Assembly: GCA_035652815.1 (NCBI GenBank) | Contig: DASRDB010000013.1 | Span: 1 to 54,749 of the forward strand | DNA from: DASRDB01 sp035652815 | Lineage (GTDB): Bacteria; Chloroflexota; Ktedonobacteria; Ktedonobacterales; Ktedonobacteraceae | Length of the DNA stretch: 54,749 nt | Direction: 5' to 3' | Part shown: one piece after another, positions 40,055 to 49,133 of the stretch | Numbering within the stretch: the first letter of the stretch is position 1 | How the letters are laid out: every line of letters starts with the position of its first letter | The notes under the pieces: generated by a model | What the model was told of the DNA's origin: nothing | What the model saw: the letters and a program-made list of their open reading frames with translations, nothing else | Databases searched by the model: none | Program-made: the position numbers and the translations under genes

Positions 40055-42181
40055 TTACCTGCGTGAGGGTGAGGTGTCAATATCAACCGGAGAAGATTTT
40101 GCGCCTGTTCGCTCTGCCAGGTACTGCTGCAAGCTCTCCTCGCCGCGTGGGCTGACCAGGAAGGTTACAAGGTCGCCGGGCTGAATGACCGTTCTGCCGC
40201 GTGGGAAAAGCAATTCACCCTCACGCCGGATAGAGACGACCAGGCATTCAGCAGGCAGGGCCGCCTCGCGTAGAGGTATGCCGACCAGCCGCATTCCTGG
40301 TTCTATCGTGGCCTCAACCATCACCGTCCCCTCAACCATGCCGCGCATGCGCCGTGACCCTTTCAGCAGAGTCTCGCGATAGATGCGGGCAATATCCGCC
40401 GCGTTGAGCAATCCTACAACGTATTTACCTTGATGTAGAGACTCGATATCAACGACAGGTGCCCAACTGACGCGATGGCTGGTCAACTGCTCAAGCGCCT
40501 CGTCCAGCGTCTCGTCCGGCTGCATCGCCAGCACCTCGCGATTCATAGCTTCCTGCACGTGGCGCTTATCGCGCTCATCGATGGGCACGCGCTGGATATC
40601 GGCCTGTGTCAGCACGCCAAGCAGGTTGCCCGAGGCATCGACAACCGGAGCGCCGCTTATGACACGCTCAGCAAGTATGGCCTCGGCCTGCGCAACCGTC
40701 ATACCAGGCGAGAAATGAGGAAAATCGTGTATCATGGCCTGCCGTACCGCAAGCGTGGAGAGCAGCGGAAACGACATCTGCAAGCGGTGCGCGGGCGAGT
40801 CCGCTCGCGTATTGACCTGGCTCGTGTAGATGGTCGAGTTGCCGACGAGAATCGAGGAAATGCCTACGGCGATCATTGCCGGAGCGAGCAAGGAAAGGTT
40901 GCCGGTCATCTCCGCCACCATCAGCATTACCGCCAATGGCGCGTGGGCGATGCCTCCAAAGAGCGCCATCATCCCTACGATGACGAACGGTGTGGGATCA
41001 GAGGGCAGCCCCGGTAGGAAGCCGTAGCAGAGCCGCCACACACTCGCACCAAGCATACCCCCAATCACCATGCCGGGGCCAAAAATGCCACCCGAGCCGC
41101 CGGAGCCAATCGATAAGCCTGTCGTAAGTATCTTGGCGAAGGGCAGCACCAGCACCACCCATAACGGCAGGCTCAGTAATCCACTGCCCATGCTGACCTG
41201 CACCCAGCCATAACCCATACCAAGCGCTTGCGGCAAAACCAGCCCGATCAAACCGACCAGCAGCCCGCCAATGGCCGGTTTTAGCCAGTTTGGCAGCTTA
41301 ACACGATGAAAGACATGCGTAATGCCGTAGAAGCCACGTGCATACAGCAGTCCCACAAAACCACAGATGATCCCTAAAACGACGTAGTAGAGCAGTTGCG
41401 GCGGTGAGGTGAAGGCCAGGTCGCTGCGTGTGGCGAAAATGGGACTCCAGCCAGACCACGCGCCGAAGACACTGTATCCAATGATCGAGGCGATCAAGGC
41501 CGGAATAATCGCTTCAATCTCCAGGTCGTGCAGGTACAGGATTTCCGCCGCCAGCACCGCACCACCCAGTGGAGCGCGGAAGATCGCGCCAATACCCGCG
41601 CCAATGCCTGTCGCCAGCGCAATGCGTCGATCCTGTATGTCCAGGTGCAGCAATCCTCCCAGCAGGGAACCAAAGCCCGCGCTGATCTGCGCCGCTGGCC
41701 CCTCGCGGCCCGCCGAGCCTCCCGTCCCGATAGTGATTGCTGAGGCCACCAGTTTGATGAGCGGAATACGCGCTCGTATGGCTTTCCCACGATGGAAGGC
41801 GCTGATCGCGGCGTCTGTGCCATGCCCTTCGGCTTCAGGAGCGAGCGTGAAGACGATGATACCGGAGACCAGACCGCCAGCCGCTGTTACCAGTGGCAAT
41901 AGCCAGGGACGAGCCGCCGCCCAGATACTCATGATGCTTGCATGCCCTTCGCCTGCTGGATCAGGCGGTAAATAGCCGACCAGCCGCCCCAGAAATATGC
42001 TCGTCGAGAAATGAATGGCAGCGTAAAAGGCAATCGCGCCAAAGCCAGCTACAATGCCAATCAAGGCGCTGATAAATAACCATTTCAGCAGATAGCGCGG
42101 GCTTTCAAAGTTGCCTGTGCGCCGGATATGAAACAAACGGCGTAAGAATGCTACCGCTGCGGCAAGTATTCTCTTTCTCAT
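40055..42181 (-). CDS. CLC chloride channel/antiporter with CBS and TrkA-C domains
   Basis: A 708-residue CLC protein. The channel part (about 20-440) has VASAITIGTGGSAGREGPAA (GREGP with the gating Glu) and GLSIGSGGSGGIFGPGMVIG (anion-binding loop). The selectivity position of the GSGIP motif reads GHGTDAAIS, so the usual Ser is His. Two CBS domains follow (about 475-595; QAMIHDFPHFSPGMTVAQAE, MNREVLAMQPDETLDEALEQ) and a TrkA-C-like domain (about 620-700; GMRLVGIPLREAALPAECLV). It conducts or exchanges anions, probably under nucleotide control by CBS. The start at 42181 follows GAGGAGCGAGCC. A TetR gene lies 69 bases upstream on the same strand. Confidence 0.93.
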   Translation of the reverse strand: MRKRILAAAVAFLRRLFHIRRTGNFESPRYLLKWLFISALIGIVAGFGAIAFYAAIHFSTSIFLGRLVGYLPPDPAGEGHASIMSIWAAARPWLLPLVTAAGGLVSGIIVFTLAPEAEGHGTDAAISAFHRGKAIRARIPLIKLVASAITIGTGGSAGREGPAAQISAGFGSLLGGLLHLDIQDRRIALATGIGAGIGAIFRAPLGGAVLAAEILYLHDLEIEAIIPALIASIIGYSVFGAWSGWSPIFATRSDLAFTSPPQLLYYVVLGIICGFVGLLYARGFYGITHVFHRVKLPNWLKPAIGGLLVGLIGLVLPQALGMGYGWVQVSMGSGLLSLPLWVVLVLPFAKILTTGLSIGSGGSGGIFGPGMVIGGMLGASVWRLCYGFLPGLPSDPTPFVIVGMMALFGGIAHAPLAVMLMVAEMTGNLSLLAPAMIAVGISSILVGNSTIYTSQVNTRADSPAHRLQMSFPLLSTLAVRQAMIHDFPHFSPGMTVAQAEAILAERVISGAPVVDASGNLLGVLTQADIQRVPIDERDKRHVQEAMNREVLAMQPDETLDEALEQLTSHRVSWAPVVDIESLHQGKYVVGLLNAADIARIYRETLLKGSRRMRGMVEGTVMVEATIEPGMRLVGIPLREAALPAECLVVSIRREGELLFPRGRTVIQPGDLVTFLVSPRGEESLQQYLAERTGAKSSPVDIDTSPSRR

Positions 42182-42250
42182 GGCTCGCTCCTCTAATATT
42201 GGGTGGGCAGTCATCCAAAATCAACAAAAAAATAAATGATAAATAAATGA

Positions 42251-42856
42251 TTAAGAAGGAGTTCCAAGTCCCTGCAAAATCAAGTTGGCGACGCTTTCCG
42301 CCTGCCGCGCAATCTCCGCTTCCGATTGTCCCAACACGCCTGCTGCAAGCACGTAGGACTCGGTCAGAGACAGCACCATCAGCGCCGTTGATTCTCTATT
42401 CACATTACGTATCTCACCACGTATATGCGCTTCCTCCAGCATCAGAGCAATGACCGCTATATAGTCACGCAACAGCCTGGTGGCCTCCTCTTTAAAGACA
42501 CGGTTCACGCCATAGAGAGCGCTCATATAAACATTGAAGTAGTCGCGCTCCTCGTTTGCCAACTGCGCGAATGCCAGGAACAACCCTTTTAAACGCTGGT
42601 GAATGTTGCCGTCCCGCGCCAGTGCCGCTCGAATAGAGGAGAGCTGCACCTGTGCGATATGCCTCAGCATCGCCAGGAAAAGTTCTCGCTTATTCTCAAA
42701 ATAGAGATAAATTGTTCCCTTGCCAATGCCCGCCAGTTCAGCTATCGTATTGATATTGGCCTGCTCGAAGCCCAGGCGAGCAAACTCTCCCGCTGCCTCG
42801 TGTATGATTCGCTGGCGTGTTGCCTCTCGTGTCTGTTCATCTACGATTTTTGGCAT
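42251..42856 (-). CDS. TetR-family transcriptional regulator
   Basis: A 201-residue TetR regulator. The N-terminal HTH is typical: TRQRIIHEAAGEFARLGFEQ, ANINTIAELAGIGKGTIYLY and FENKRELFLAMLRHIAQ. The remaining helices form the ligand-binding dimer domain; the ligand is unknown. It is encoded on the same strand just upstream of the first CLC gene (69 bases), so it may control that transport gene and itself. It starts about 160 bases from the MarR gene and is divergent to it, making a mirrored arrangement of regulator and CLC pairs. Shine-Dalgarno context is weak. Confidence 0.92.
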   Translation of the reverse strand: MPKIVDEQTREATRQRIIHEAAGEFARLGFEQANINTIAELAGIGKGTIYLYFENKRELFLAMLRHIAQVQLSSIRAALARDGNIHQRLKGLFLAFAQLANEERDYFNVYMSALYGVNRVFKEEATRLLRDYIAVIALMLEEAHIRGEIRNVNRESTALMVLSLTESYVLAAGVLGQSEAEIARQAESVANLILQGLGTPS

Positions 42857-42952
42857 AATCTCTGCTTCCGATTTTTATTGGGCCATCGGTCATTAAAATT
42901 ATAGCGCAAAAAGAGGGTGATGGTCAAGACTGCTCCTCCCTGTTCCAATGGC

Positions 42953-43003
42953 TTGACATAAAGCCGTTTCGTTGGCTATAATTATGTCGTACTACGACAT
43001 AAT
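42953..43003 (+). promoter_or_regulatory. Promoter and palindromic operator of the MarR-CLC unit
   Basis: TTGACA (42953-42958), 18-base spacer, TATAAT (42977-42982). An 11-base inverted repeat ATTATGTCGTA/TACGACATAAT with one central base (42981-43003) overlaps the end of the -10 box and the start point, just upstream of the MarR gene. This is a good candidate for autoregulation by MarR. Confidence 0.75.
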
Positions 43004-43014
43004 GGAGCAGAACA

Positions 43015-43470
43015 ATGACCACCGATCATGAAATGTCTCAACAGGAATTTCAGGCTCTGGCTGAGTTTCGCTACCAGTTGCGCCGCTTTCTGCATTTTAG
43101 CGAACAGGTGGCGCGGGCCGCTGGAATTGAGCCGCAGCAGCACCAGTTATTGCTTGCTATCAAGGGGCTGCCAGAAGGACGGACTGCCAGCGTGGGAGAA
43201 CTGGCCGACCGCTTGCAGATACAACATCACAGCGCGGTTGAGCTGATTAATCGCACAGTCGAACGCGGCTTGATTGAGCGCAACCGCGATGAGAACGATC
43301 AGCGCCGCGTACTGATAAGCCTGACGCCCTTTGGTGATGAGATACTTAGCAAGTTATCGCTGCTCCATCGCATAGAACTGCGTACCACTGGTCCCGCGCT
43401 CGTCCAGGCGCTTTTGTCGTTGATGGACGATCACGGGAATTCTATAAAAAAGAGCGAGGAAAAGGAGTGA
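43015..43470 (+). CDS. MarR-family transcriptional regulator
   Basis: A 151-residue MarR protein. The winged HTH is seen in QLLLAIKGLPEGRTASVGEL, ADRLQIQHHSAVELINRTVE and the wing RNRDENDQRRVLISLTP. MarR proteins bind palindromes as dimers and often respond to phenolic or oxidative signals; the palindrome at 42981-43003 overlapping its promoter suggests it represses its own operon. The ligand is unknown. Its last bases (GTGA at 43467-43470) overlap the start of the second CLC gene, so both are translated from one transcript. The ATG follows AATGGAGCAGAACA. Confidence 0.92.
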   Translation: MTTDHEMSQQEFQALAEFRYQLRRFLHFSEQVARAAGIEPQQHQLLLAIKGLPEGRTASVGELADRLQIQHHSAVELINRTVERGLIERNRDENDQRRVLISLTPFGDEILSKLSLLHRIELRTTGPALVQALLSLMDDHGNSIKKSEEKE

Positions 43471-45479
43471 GGAGTGTGAATCCTTCGGTTTCAACAAGCC
43501 TCTGGCAAAGGATAGGTCAGAGTATCAGTAAGCTAGGCAATCATGAAGAACTGGGCAAGCTTGGCGATTTTACAACCACGCCGCGCACCGCATTGATATC
43601 GCTGTTTGCCATTTTCATCGGCGCGGCTGGCGCAGTCATTGCGCTGATTCTGCTCCGGTTAATTGGTTTGTTCACCAACCTGTTTTTCTTTCAACGCTGG
43701 CGATTTGATCTCGTCTCCCCTGCCGGAAATCACCTGGGTATCTTTGAAATTCTCGTGCCGGTGATCGGCGCGCTCATTATCGGCATTATGGCCCGCTATG
43801 GTTCCGAGCGTATTCGCGGGCATGGCATACCCGAAGCCATCGAGGCTATACTTATCAACGGCAGTAAAGTGGAGCCGAAGGTAGCCATCTTGAAGCCCCT
43901 CTCCTCGGCGATTTCAATTGGTTCCGGTGGCCCCTTTGGTGCGGAAGGCCCGATCATCATGACCGGCGGCGCGTTCGGCTCAATGATCGCGCAATTCTTT
44001 CATCTGACCAGCGTTGAACGCAAGACGCTGCTTGTTGCGGGAGCCGCCGCCGGTATGTCCGCTACCTTTGCCTCGCCAGTGGCCGCCGTCCTGCTGGCGG
44101 TTGAACTGCTCCTCTTCGAGTGGAAGCCGCGCAGCCTGATCCCCGTTGCTTTAGCCAGCGCGGCTGCCGCCATTATTCGCCGCTATATCATAGGCATGGG
44201 GCCGCTCTTTCCCACGCCGCCACATCCCGCCTTTATCGGTCCGGTAGGCATGTTGAGCTGCGTGCTGGTTGGTCTGCTGGCCGGCGCGCTTTCCTCACTG
44301 CTGACTGTGGCGGTATATGCCAGCGAGGATGCTTTCCGCAAGCTGCCCATTCACTGGATGTGGTGGCCTGCAATTGGTGGTCTGGTGATCGGGCTTGGCG
44401 GCCTGATCTATCCGCAGGCATTGGGTGTTGGCTATGATACCATCGGCGCGCTCTTGCAGGGCAAATTCACCCTGCAACTGATTGTGGGTGTCCTGTTTGT
44501 CAAATCCATCATCTGGTCGGTTTCGCTTGGCTCCGGCACCTCGGGCGGCGTGCTTGCGCCGTTGCTGATGATGGGTGGCGCGCTCGGTGGGCTTGAGTCG
44601 TTCTTCCTGCCCAACCTCGGTGCGGGTTTCTGGCCGCTCATTAGCATGGGCGCGATTCTCGGCGGCACGATGCGCTCGCCATTTACCGGCATCATCTTCG
44701 TGCTGGAATTGACGCACGATGTCAACGTCCTGCTGCCACTGCTGATCGCGGTCATGATCGCGCATGGCTTCACCGTCCTGTTCATGCGCCGTTCGATCTT
44801 GACCGAGAAGGTGAGCCGCCGGGGCTATCACCTCAGTCGCGAATATGCCATCGATCCTTTGGAGATCATCTTCGTGCGCGAGGCGATGCGCACCAACATC
44901 GCGGCCCTGCCCGATACCATTTCGCAGGCCGACCTGACAAAGATTTTGCACAGCAGGCGCGATGGCAGCCAGCTTCAACGGCTCTATCCTGTGCTGGATA
45001 CCGAAGGCAATCTGAAAGGCGTGGTGACGCGCAACGACCTTATTCATCTGCAAAGCGGGCAGGTGAAAGCGCCCGATGGCTCCTGGGAGCAACCGGATGG
45101 CGCATCAGCCGTCGCTGTCGCTAATGGGAAAGCTGCTCCTGAAGCTTCCAGCCAGCAGCAAGCACAGGCAATGCCCCTGCAATTATTGCGCGTCAAACCT
45201 GTGGTGGCCTACCCTGATGAGCCGTTGCGCGCCGTCGTCTATCGCATGGCTGAGACCGGCTTTACTCGCTTCCCCGTCGTCGCCCGCGATAATCCGCGCA
45301 AATTGCTGGGCATGATCTCGCTCAACGACTTGCTCAAAGCTCGTGTGCGTAGCCTTGAAGAGGAACGCCGCCGCGAACGCATCCTGCGCCTGCGCCTGCT
45401 CTTCCCGTTCCAGAGCATCGAGAAGAACATCGACGTAGAAGAGGTTGAAGAGGAGGCTAAGAAAACGCCCGCTAAATAG
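43467..45479 (+). CDS. CLC chloride channel/antiporter with CBS domains
   Basis: A 670-residue CLC protein, second of the window. It has SAISIGSGGPFGAEGPIIMT (GAEGP, gating Glu kept), GHGIPEAIEAILINGSKVEP (GHGIP in place of GSGIP) and IWSVSLGSGTSGGVLAPLL. The C-terminus carries two CBS domains (about 465-525 and 560-630; DPLEIIFVREAMRTNIAALP, LRVKPVVAYPDEPLRAVVYR) and a charged tail with RSLEEERRRERILRLRLLFP. It has no TrkA-C, unlike the first CLC. The GTG at 43467 overlaps the MarR stop; a second GTG (43476) is also possible with a GGAG context. A strong terminator follows. Confidence 0.93.
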   Translation: MRSVNPSVSTSLWQRIGQSISKLGNHEELGKLGDFTTTPRTALISLFAIFIGAAGAVIALILLRLIGLFTNLFFFQRWRFDLVSPAGNHLGIFEILVPVIGALIIGIMARYGSERIRGHGIPEAIEAILINGSKVEPKVAILKPLSSAISIGSGGPFGAEGPIIMTGGAFGSMIAQFFHLTSVERKTLLVAGAAAGMSATFASPVAAVLLAVELLLFEWKPRSLIPVALASAAAAIIRRYIIGMGPLFPTPPHPAFIGPVGMLSCVLVGLLAGALSSLLTVAVYASEDAFRKLPIHWMWWPAIGGLVIGLGGLIYPQALGVGYDTIGALLQGKFTLQLIVGVLFVKSIIWSVSLGSGTSGGVLAPLLMMGGALGGLESFFLPNLGAGFWPLISMGAILGGTMRSPFTGIIFVLELTHDVNVLLPLLIAVMIAHGFTVLFMRRSILTEKVSRRGYHLSREYAIDPLEIIFVREAMRTNIAALPDTISQADLTKILHSRRDGSQLQRLYPVLDTEGNLKGVVTRNDLIHLQSGQVKAPDGSWEQPDGASAVAVANGKAAPEASSQQQAQAMPLQLLRVKPVVAYPDEPLRAVVYRMAETGFTRFPVVARDNPRKLLGMISLNDLLKARVRSLEEERRRERILRLRLLFPFQSIEKNIDVEEVEEEAKKTPAK

Positions 45480-45513
45480 CCTTTTTTCCTCCTCTTCCTC
45501 CAACCGAGCGAGA

Positions 45514-45550
45514 GCCCTGACAATCAATGTTGATTGTCAGGGCCTTTCTG
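45514..45550 (+). terminator. Terminator after the MarR-CLC unit
   Basis: Stem GCCCTGACAATCA (45514-45526), loop ATGT, TGATTGTCAGGGC (45531-45543), then CTTTCTGCTGC; T-rich sequence follows. Confidence 0.85.
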
Positions 45551-45683
45551 CTGCTTAATTTTTCCACTTCAGACGAAATTATGCCGTATAATTTACTAAA
45601 GCCCTCAGTAGTGTACTTGCCGGATTGTTCGGAGCAATGCTGCCGAGAACACCGGCTTCAGTTTTTTAAAATGAGGTACGTGC

Positions 45684-46805
45684 ATGACAGATATTCGCTT
45701 GCAGCGACTGGCGAAGGTGTTGGTTCATTATTCGATTGGTTTGCGCAAAGGTGATCGCTTTGCTATTCGCACCTTTCCGGCTGCCGCGCCCCTTGTTATG
45801 GAAGTGTTTCGTGAGGCATTACGAGCAGGTGCGCATCCCGAATTGTCTCTTTCGCTGCCCGGCCTGTCCGAGATCGTTTATAAGGAAGCCTCAGACGAGC
45901 AGTTGCTCTATATTCCCGAGGCGCAGCGGCTCATCTTTGAGGAATACGAAGCCATGCTGGTGATTCTGGCTCAGGAGAACACCAGAGACCTGAATGATGT
46001 GAACCCCGCGCGCCTTGCCGTCGCACAGCAGGCATATAGCCGCCTGCTGCAAAAAGAACTGGAACGCACACGGCCTGATGATCCCTATGGCCCCGGCTCG
46101 CTGCGCTGGAGCGGCGCGCTCTATCCCACCAATGCTTATGCGCAGGATGCGGAGATGTCGCTACGCGCCTTCGAGGATTTTGTGTATCGCGCCTGTTTCG
46201 CGGACGATGAAGACCCGGTGGCACGCTGGCAGGAATTGAGCAAACAGCAGGAACGGCTGGTGCAGTGGCTGAAGGGCAAGCATACGGTTCACCTGCGAGG
46301 CCAGGATACCGACCTGACCTTCTCTATCGAAGGCCGCACCTTCCTCAACGACGATGGGCACTACAATATGCCTGGGGGCGAATTCTTTACCGGCCCTGTC
46401 GAAGATACCGCCAACGGCTATATCCGCTACAGCTTCCCCGCCTCGTTCAATGGCCGTTCGGTTGAGGATGTGCGGCTGCGCTTCGAGAACGGCATAGTGG
46501 TCGAGGCTCGCGCTGCCAACGGCCAGGACTACCTGGACAAAATGTTGTCGCTGGACGAAGGGGCGCGTCGCCTGGGTGAATTCGCTTTTGGCAATAACCG
46601 CAACGTGGATCGCTGCACCAAAAACACCCTCTTCGATGAAAAAATGGGCGGTACGGTGCATCTTGCCCTGGGGGCCAGTATTCCCCAGACGGGCGGCGTC
46701 AATCATTCCGCCCTGCACTGGGATATGGTTTGCGACCTGCGTAGCGGCAGTGAGATTCGCGTTGACGGCGAACTTTTCTGCAAGGATGGTCAATTTGTCG
46801 TTTAG
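45684..46805 (+). CDS. M29-family aminopeptidase
   Basis: A 373-residue metallopeptidase of family M29 (AmpS/AmpT), which removes N-terminal residues with cobalt or zinc. It shows QRLAKVLVHYSIGLRKGDRF, the FVYRACFADDEDPVARWQEL stretch, GEFFTGPVEDTANGYIRYSF, LGEFAFGNNRNVDRCTKNTL and HLALGASIPQTGGVNHSALH, then HWDMVCDLRSGSEI with the His-x-Asp metal site. Length and order fit the family. The ATG follows GAGGTACGTGC. It stands alone between the CLC terminator and greA. Confidence 0.94.
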   Translation: MTDIRLQRLAKVLVHYSIGLRKGDRFAIRTFPAAAPLVMEVFREALRAGAHPELSLSLPGLSEIVYKEASDEQLLYIPEAQRLIFEEYEAMLVILAQENTRDLNDVNPARLAVAQQAYSRLLQKELERTRPDDPYGPGSLRWSGALYPTNAYAQDAEMSLRAFEDFVYRACFADDEDPVARWQELSKQQERLVQWLKGKHTVHLRGQDTDLTFSIEGRTFLNDDGHYNMPGGEFFTGPVEDTANGYIRYSFPASFNGRSVEDVRLRFENGIVVEARAANGQDYLDKMLSLDEGARRLGEFAFGNNRNVDRCTKNTLFDEKMGGTVHLALGASIPQTGGVNHSALHWDMVCDLRSGSEIRVDGELFCKDGQFVV

Positions 46806-46838
46806 CGTAATAATTGCGCTATGAAAAGACCCTCTCGC

Positions 46839-46918
46839 CTGTCATCCTGAGCGCAGCGAAGGATCTCCCGCTGTCTCGACACGGCAAGTGGGAGATCCTT
46901 CGCTGCGCTCAGGATGAC
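46839..46918. repeat. CTGAGCGCAGCG dispersed inverted repeat, copy R3
   Basis: Arms at 46839-46869 and 46890-46918; core ATCCTGAGCGCAGCGAAGGAT. It begins 34 bases after the aminopeptidase stop. Confidence 0.9.
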
Positions 46919-46951
46919 GTATGGAGGCAGGTTTGTAATAATGTGCCCATC

Positions 46952-46990
46952 AAAAACACCTGGCGCGGGCTTCTCCGGCCAGGTGTTTTT
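46952..46990. terminator. Bidirectional terminator between M29 gene and greA
   Basis: Stem AAAAACACCTGGC (46952-46964) with GCCAGGTGTTTTT (46978-46990), 13 base pairs with A- and T-runs at both ends. It ends the convergent greA and aminopeptidase genes. Confidence 0.85.
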
Positions 46991-47002
46991 GAACGTCTTT
47001 AG

Positions 47003-47533
47003 TTAGAGCATCGGGCGTATCGACTTGATGGTATAGTTCGTGACCCCACCGGGCGTGGAGACGCTGACCGTCTCTCCCTCCTGGTGGCCTAGCAGCGCCT
47101 TGCCGACCGGTGATTGATCGGAGATCAGGCCGGACTTGGGATCGGCTTCAAAGGTATGCACGATCTTGAAGGTGCGGCGCGTTCCGGTGTCGCTTTCAAC
47201 CTCCACCTGCATACCAATGCGCACCTCGGGCGGACCTGAGACATTATCATGCATATCCGGAGTCATGATTTCGGCCACCGCAAGCAGCCGCTCCAGTTCG
47301 AGAATTTCGCCCTCGACCTTCGCCTGCTCGTTCTTGGCATCCTCATACGCGCTGCTTTCGCTGATATCACCAGCTTCTTTTGCCTCGTGAATATAGTCAG
47401 CAATTTCTTTTCGTTTTACTGTGCGCAAATACTCGAGGCGCTCTTTCTTTTTAGCATAACCTTCGGGTGTTAAGCGATAGATGGTTGGCTCCGATTTGGC
47501 CGAAGTTGTATCGCTCTGTCCACCAATACTCAT
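47003..47533 (-). CDS. greA: Transcription elongation factor GreA
   Basis: A 176-residue GreA, which rescues backtracked RNA polymerase by stimulating cleavage of the nascent RNA. The coiled-coil domain (about 20-95) has LTPEGYAKKKERLEYLRTVK and the acidic tip GDISESSAYEDAKNEQAKVE; the C-terminal FKBP-like domain (about 100-175) has VESDTGTRRTFKIVHTFEAD, ISDQSPVGKALLGHQEGETV. An unusual 20-residue polar N-terminus (MSIGGQSDTTSAKSEPTIYR) precedes the family start. AGGGAGGAG lies before the ATG. A consensus promoter is at 47612-47640. Confidence 0.97.
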   Translation of the reverse strand: MSIGGQSDTTSAKSEPTIYRLTPEGYAKKKERLEYLRTVKRKEIADYIHEAKEAGDISESSAYEDAKNEQAKVEGEILELERLLAVAEIMTPDMHDNVSGPPEVRIGMQVEVESDTGTRRTFKIVHTFEADPKSGLISDQSPVGKALLGHQEGETVSVSTPGGVTNYTIKSIRPML

Positions 47534-47611
47534 ACTAGACTCCTCCCTCGTAGAAGGGATACTGAGGGGCTTCTGCCCCTGACCAGATGTTTCATTAAAG
47601 ACATGCAGGTG

Positions 47612-47640
47612 ATTATACGGTTTGAAAAGACTTCCGTCAA
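47612..47640 (-). promoter_or_regulatory. Consensus promoter of greA
   Basis: Minus strand TTGACG (47640-47635) and TATAAT (47617-47612) with a 17-base spacer, about 80 bases before greA. Confidence 0.75.
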
Positions 47641-47706
47641 GTAATTACTGCGCTTTTTTTGGCAAATACGAAAAGTTTGGTTGAGACTGTGCCGTATTCA
47701 CCTCTA

Positions 47707-49014
47707 CTATACAGGAAGATTGGGGAAACCGGGCGGCAGATTCCCCATGCGATGAAGACTCGCCCCGCACACCGAACAGGTTCCTTGCACAGCCAGGCGA
47801 CCATTTTTCATCGTTACCTGGCGCGGATTTAGCATAGGTGTCTTCCTCTTACAACGGACGCAATATGCTTCAATAACAGATGCACTGGTCACGTTTTCCT
47901 CCTCGCCGGAATTGGCTTCCTCGCTCTTGGTATGATTCTTTGTGTTTGTGCTTCCTTTCTCTGCATGTGGTTCCGCGATTTGCTCCGGTGCTGGCGAAAC
48001 TTCCAGTTTTTTATTGCCCGCGTTCCATTGCTCAATCGTTTGAACAACGGCCTCGGGCCGTTCCTCCTGCACTGCTACTCTGGCGTTGCTCAGCAGCACC
48101 ACGGAACTGTGTGGGGGTGCCCAGGATACATCGTTCTGATCATCGGCGAAACGCGCGGCATGCAGCGCTCGCGTTCCCCAGATAATCAAGGTTGGCTGCT
48201 GCACCTGTTCAATTTCTTCGGAGACGCTCTGAACCAGTTTGCCTGCCAGCAGCGCCATCGGCGCATGTTCCGCGCCAAACTGGTGCGTGGTCGCATAAAA
48301 ATAGGAGCGTTCGGCCATTTCCTCTTCGCCGATTGCTGAAGAGTATTCGGGCCTGTTCGTTCGCAGGCGCGCCTGTATGCCTTTAGCCTCGACCAGTAAA
48401 GGATAGAGCAGCGTTTTCAGTGGTGTGGCCGCGAGCGTAGCTACAACGCGACCGCTTCGCCCCGGCAATACCTGTTCATCAAATAAGGCGACAGGTGAGA
48501 GCAATATCAGTCCCTGGCATAAAGAGGGCTGCTGCGCCGCGACAGCGACAGCGAAATTACAACTGAGTCGACTTGCTCCAATGATAGCCGACTTTTGTAC
48601 TACTTGTGTAAGAAAATCCTCACAGAAAGACGTATATGTTTGAAAGGTATATTCCGCATTGGGGCGGTCTGACAGCCCAAAGCCGGGCAGATCAGGCACA
48701 TAGACACGAAAATGCGTTGCCAGAGCTGCCGCGATCTTGCGCATCTCATAGCCGGAAGCGCCTATACCAGGGTTATGAAGCAGTAGAAGCGCCGGGGCAT
48801 TTTCGTCTCCTGAGACCTTATAGAAGACGTAGCCGCGTTTCCATTTATAGAGATGGGCTTCTCCAGGAAGTGGGCTTTCCAATGGCTGCGGAGACTGTAA
48901 AATATGCCGCAACATGACAAACACAGAGAGCGCAATGGTACTGAAAACAGCGAAGCCCAATGTGCGAATAAGCGCGAGGACCGCCCGGGACAGGCGGCTC
49001 GAAACGTTTTTCAT
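47707..49014 (-). CDS. Alpha/beta hydrolase with C-terminal zinc-ribbon (DUF5679)
   Basis: A 435-residue membrane-attached protein. A hydrophobic helix (TLGFAVFSTIALSVFVMLRH) near the start should anchor it. The alpha/beta hydrolase domain (about 60-330) has PALLLLHNPGIGASGYEMRK, VYVPDLPGFGLSDRPNAEYT and AIIGASRLSCNFAVAVAAQQ with the nucleophile-type elbow, but the usual final Gly is replaced. The C-terminus (about 385-435) is a DUF5679 zinc-ribbon: EAYCVRCKRKTPMLNP, GTCSVCGASLHRMG with four Cys. Such a zinc-ribbon occurs in many archaeal and Chloroflexota proteins. Substrate unknown. The start lies near a weak ribosome site. Confidence 0.75.
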   Translation of the reverse strand: MKNVSSRLSRAVLALIRTLGFAVFSTIALSVFVMLRHILQSPQPLESPLPGEAHLYKWKRGYVFYKVSGDENAPALLLLHNPGIGASGYEMRKIAAALATHFRVYVPDLPGFGLSDRPNAEYTFQTYTSFCEDFLTQVVQKSAIIGASRLSCNFAVAVAAQQPSLCQGLILLSPVALFDEQVLPGRSGRVVATLAATPLKTLLYPLLVEAKGIQARLRTNRPEYSSAIGEEEMAERSYFYATTHQFGAEHAPMALLAGKLVQSVSEEIEQVQQPTLIIWGTRALHAARFADDQNDVSWAPPHSSVVLLSNARVAVQEERPEAVVQTIEQWNAGNKKLEVSPAPEQIAEPHAEKGSTNTKNHTKSEEANSGEEENVTSASVIEAYCVRCKRKTPMLNPRQVTMKNGRLAVQGTCSVCGASLHRMGNLPPGFPNLPV

Positions 49015-49133
49015 CTAAGTGGAACCTCCTCGTCTACATAGTATAACACAGGTTACTCAAACCGACTCTAAACGTCATGTACACTACATACATCTAACGT
49101 ATCAGTACATGTAAATTAATCATAGGGAACTAT

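Noticed and set aside
44295..45092. Minus-strand frame antisense to the second CLC gene
   Set aside because: Shadow frame; composition unlike a protein, CLC motifs on the plus strand.
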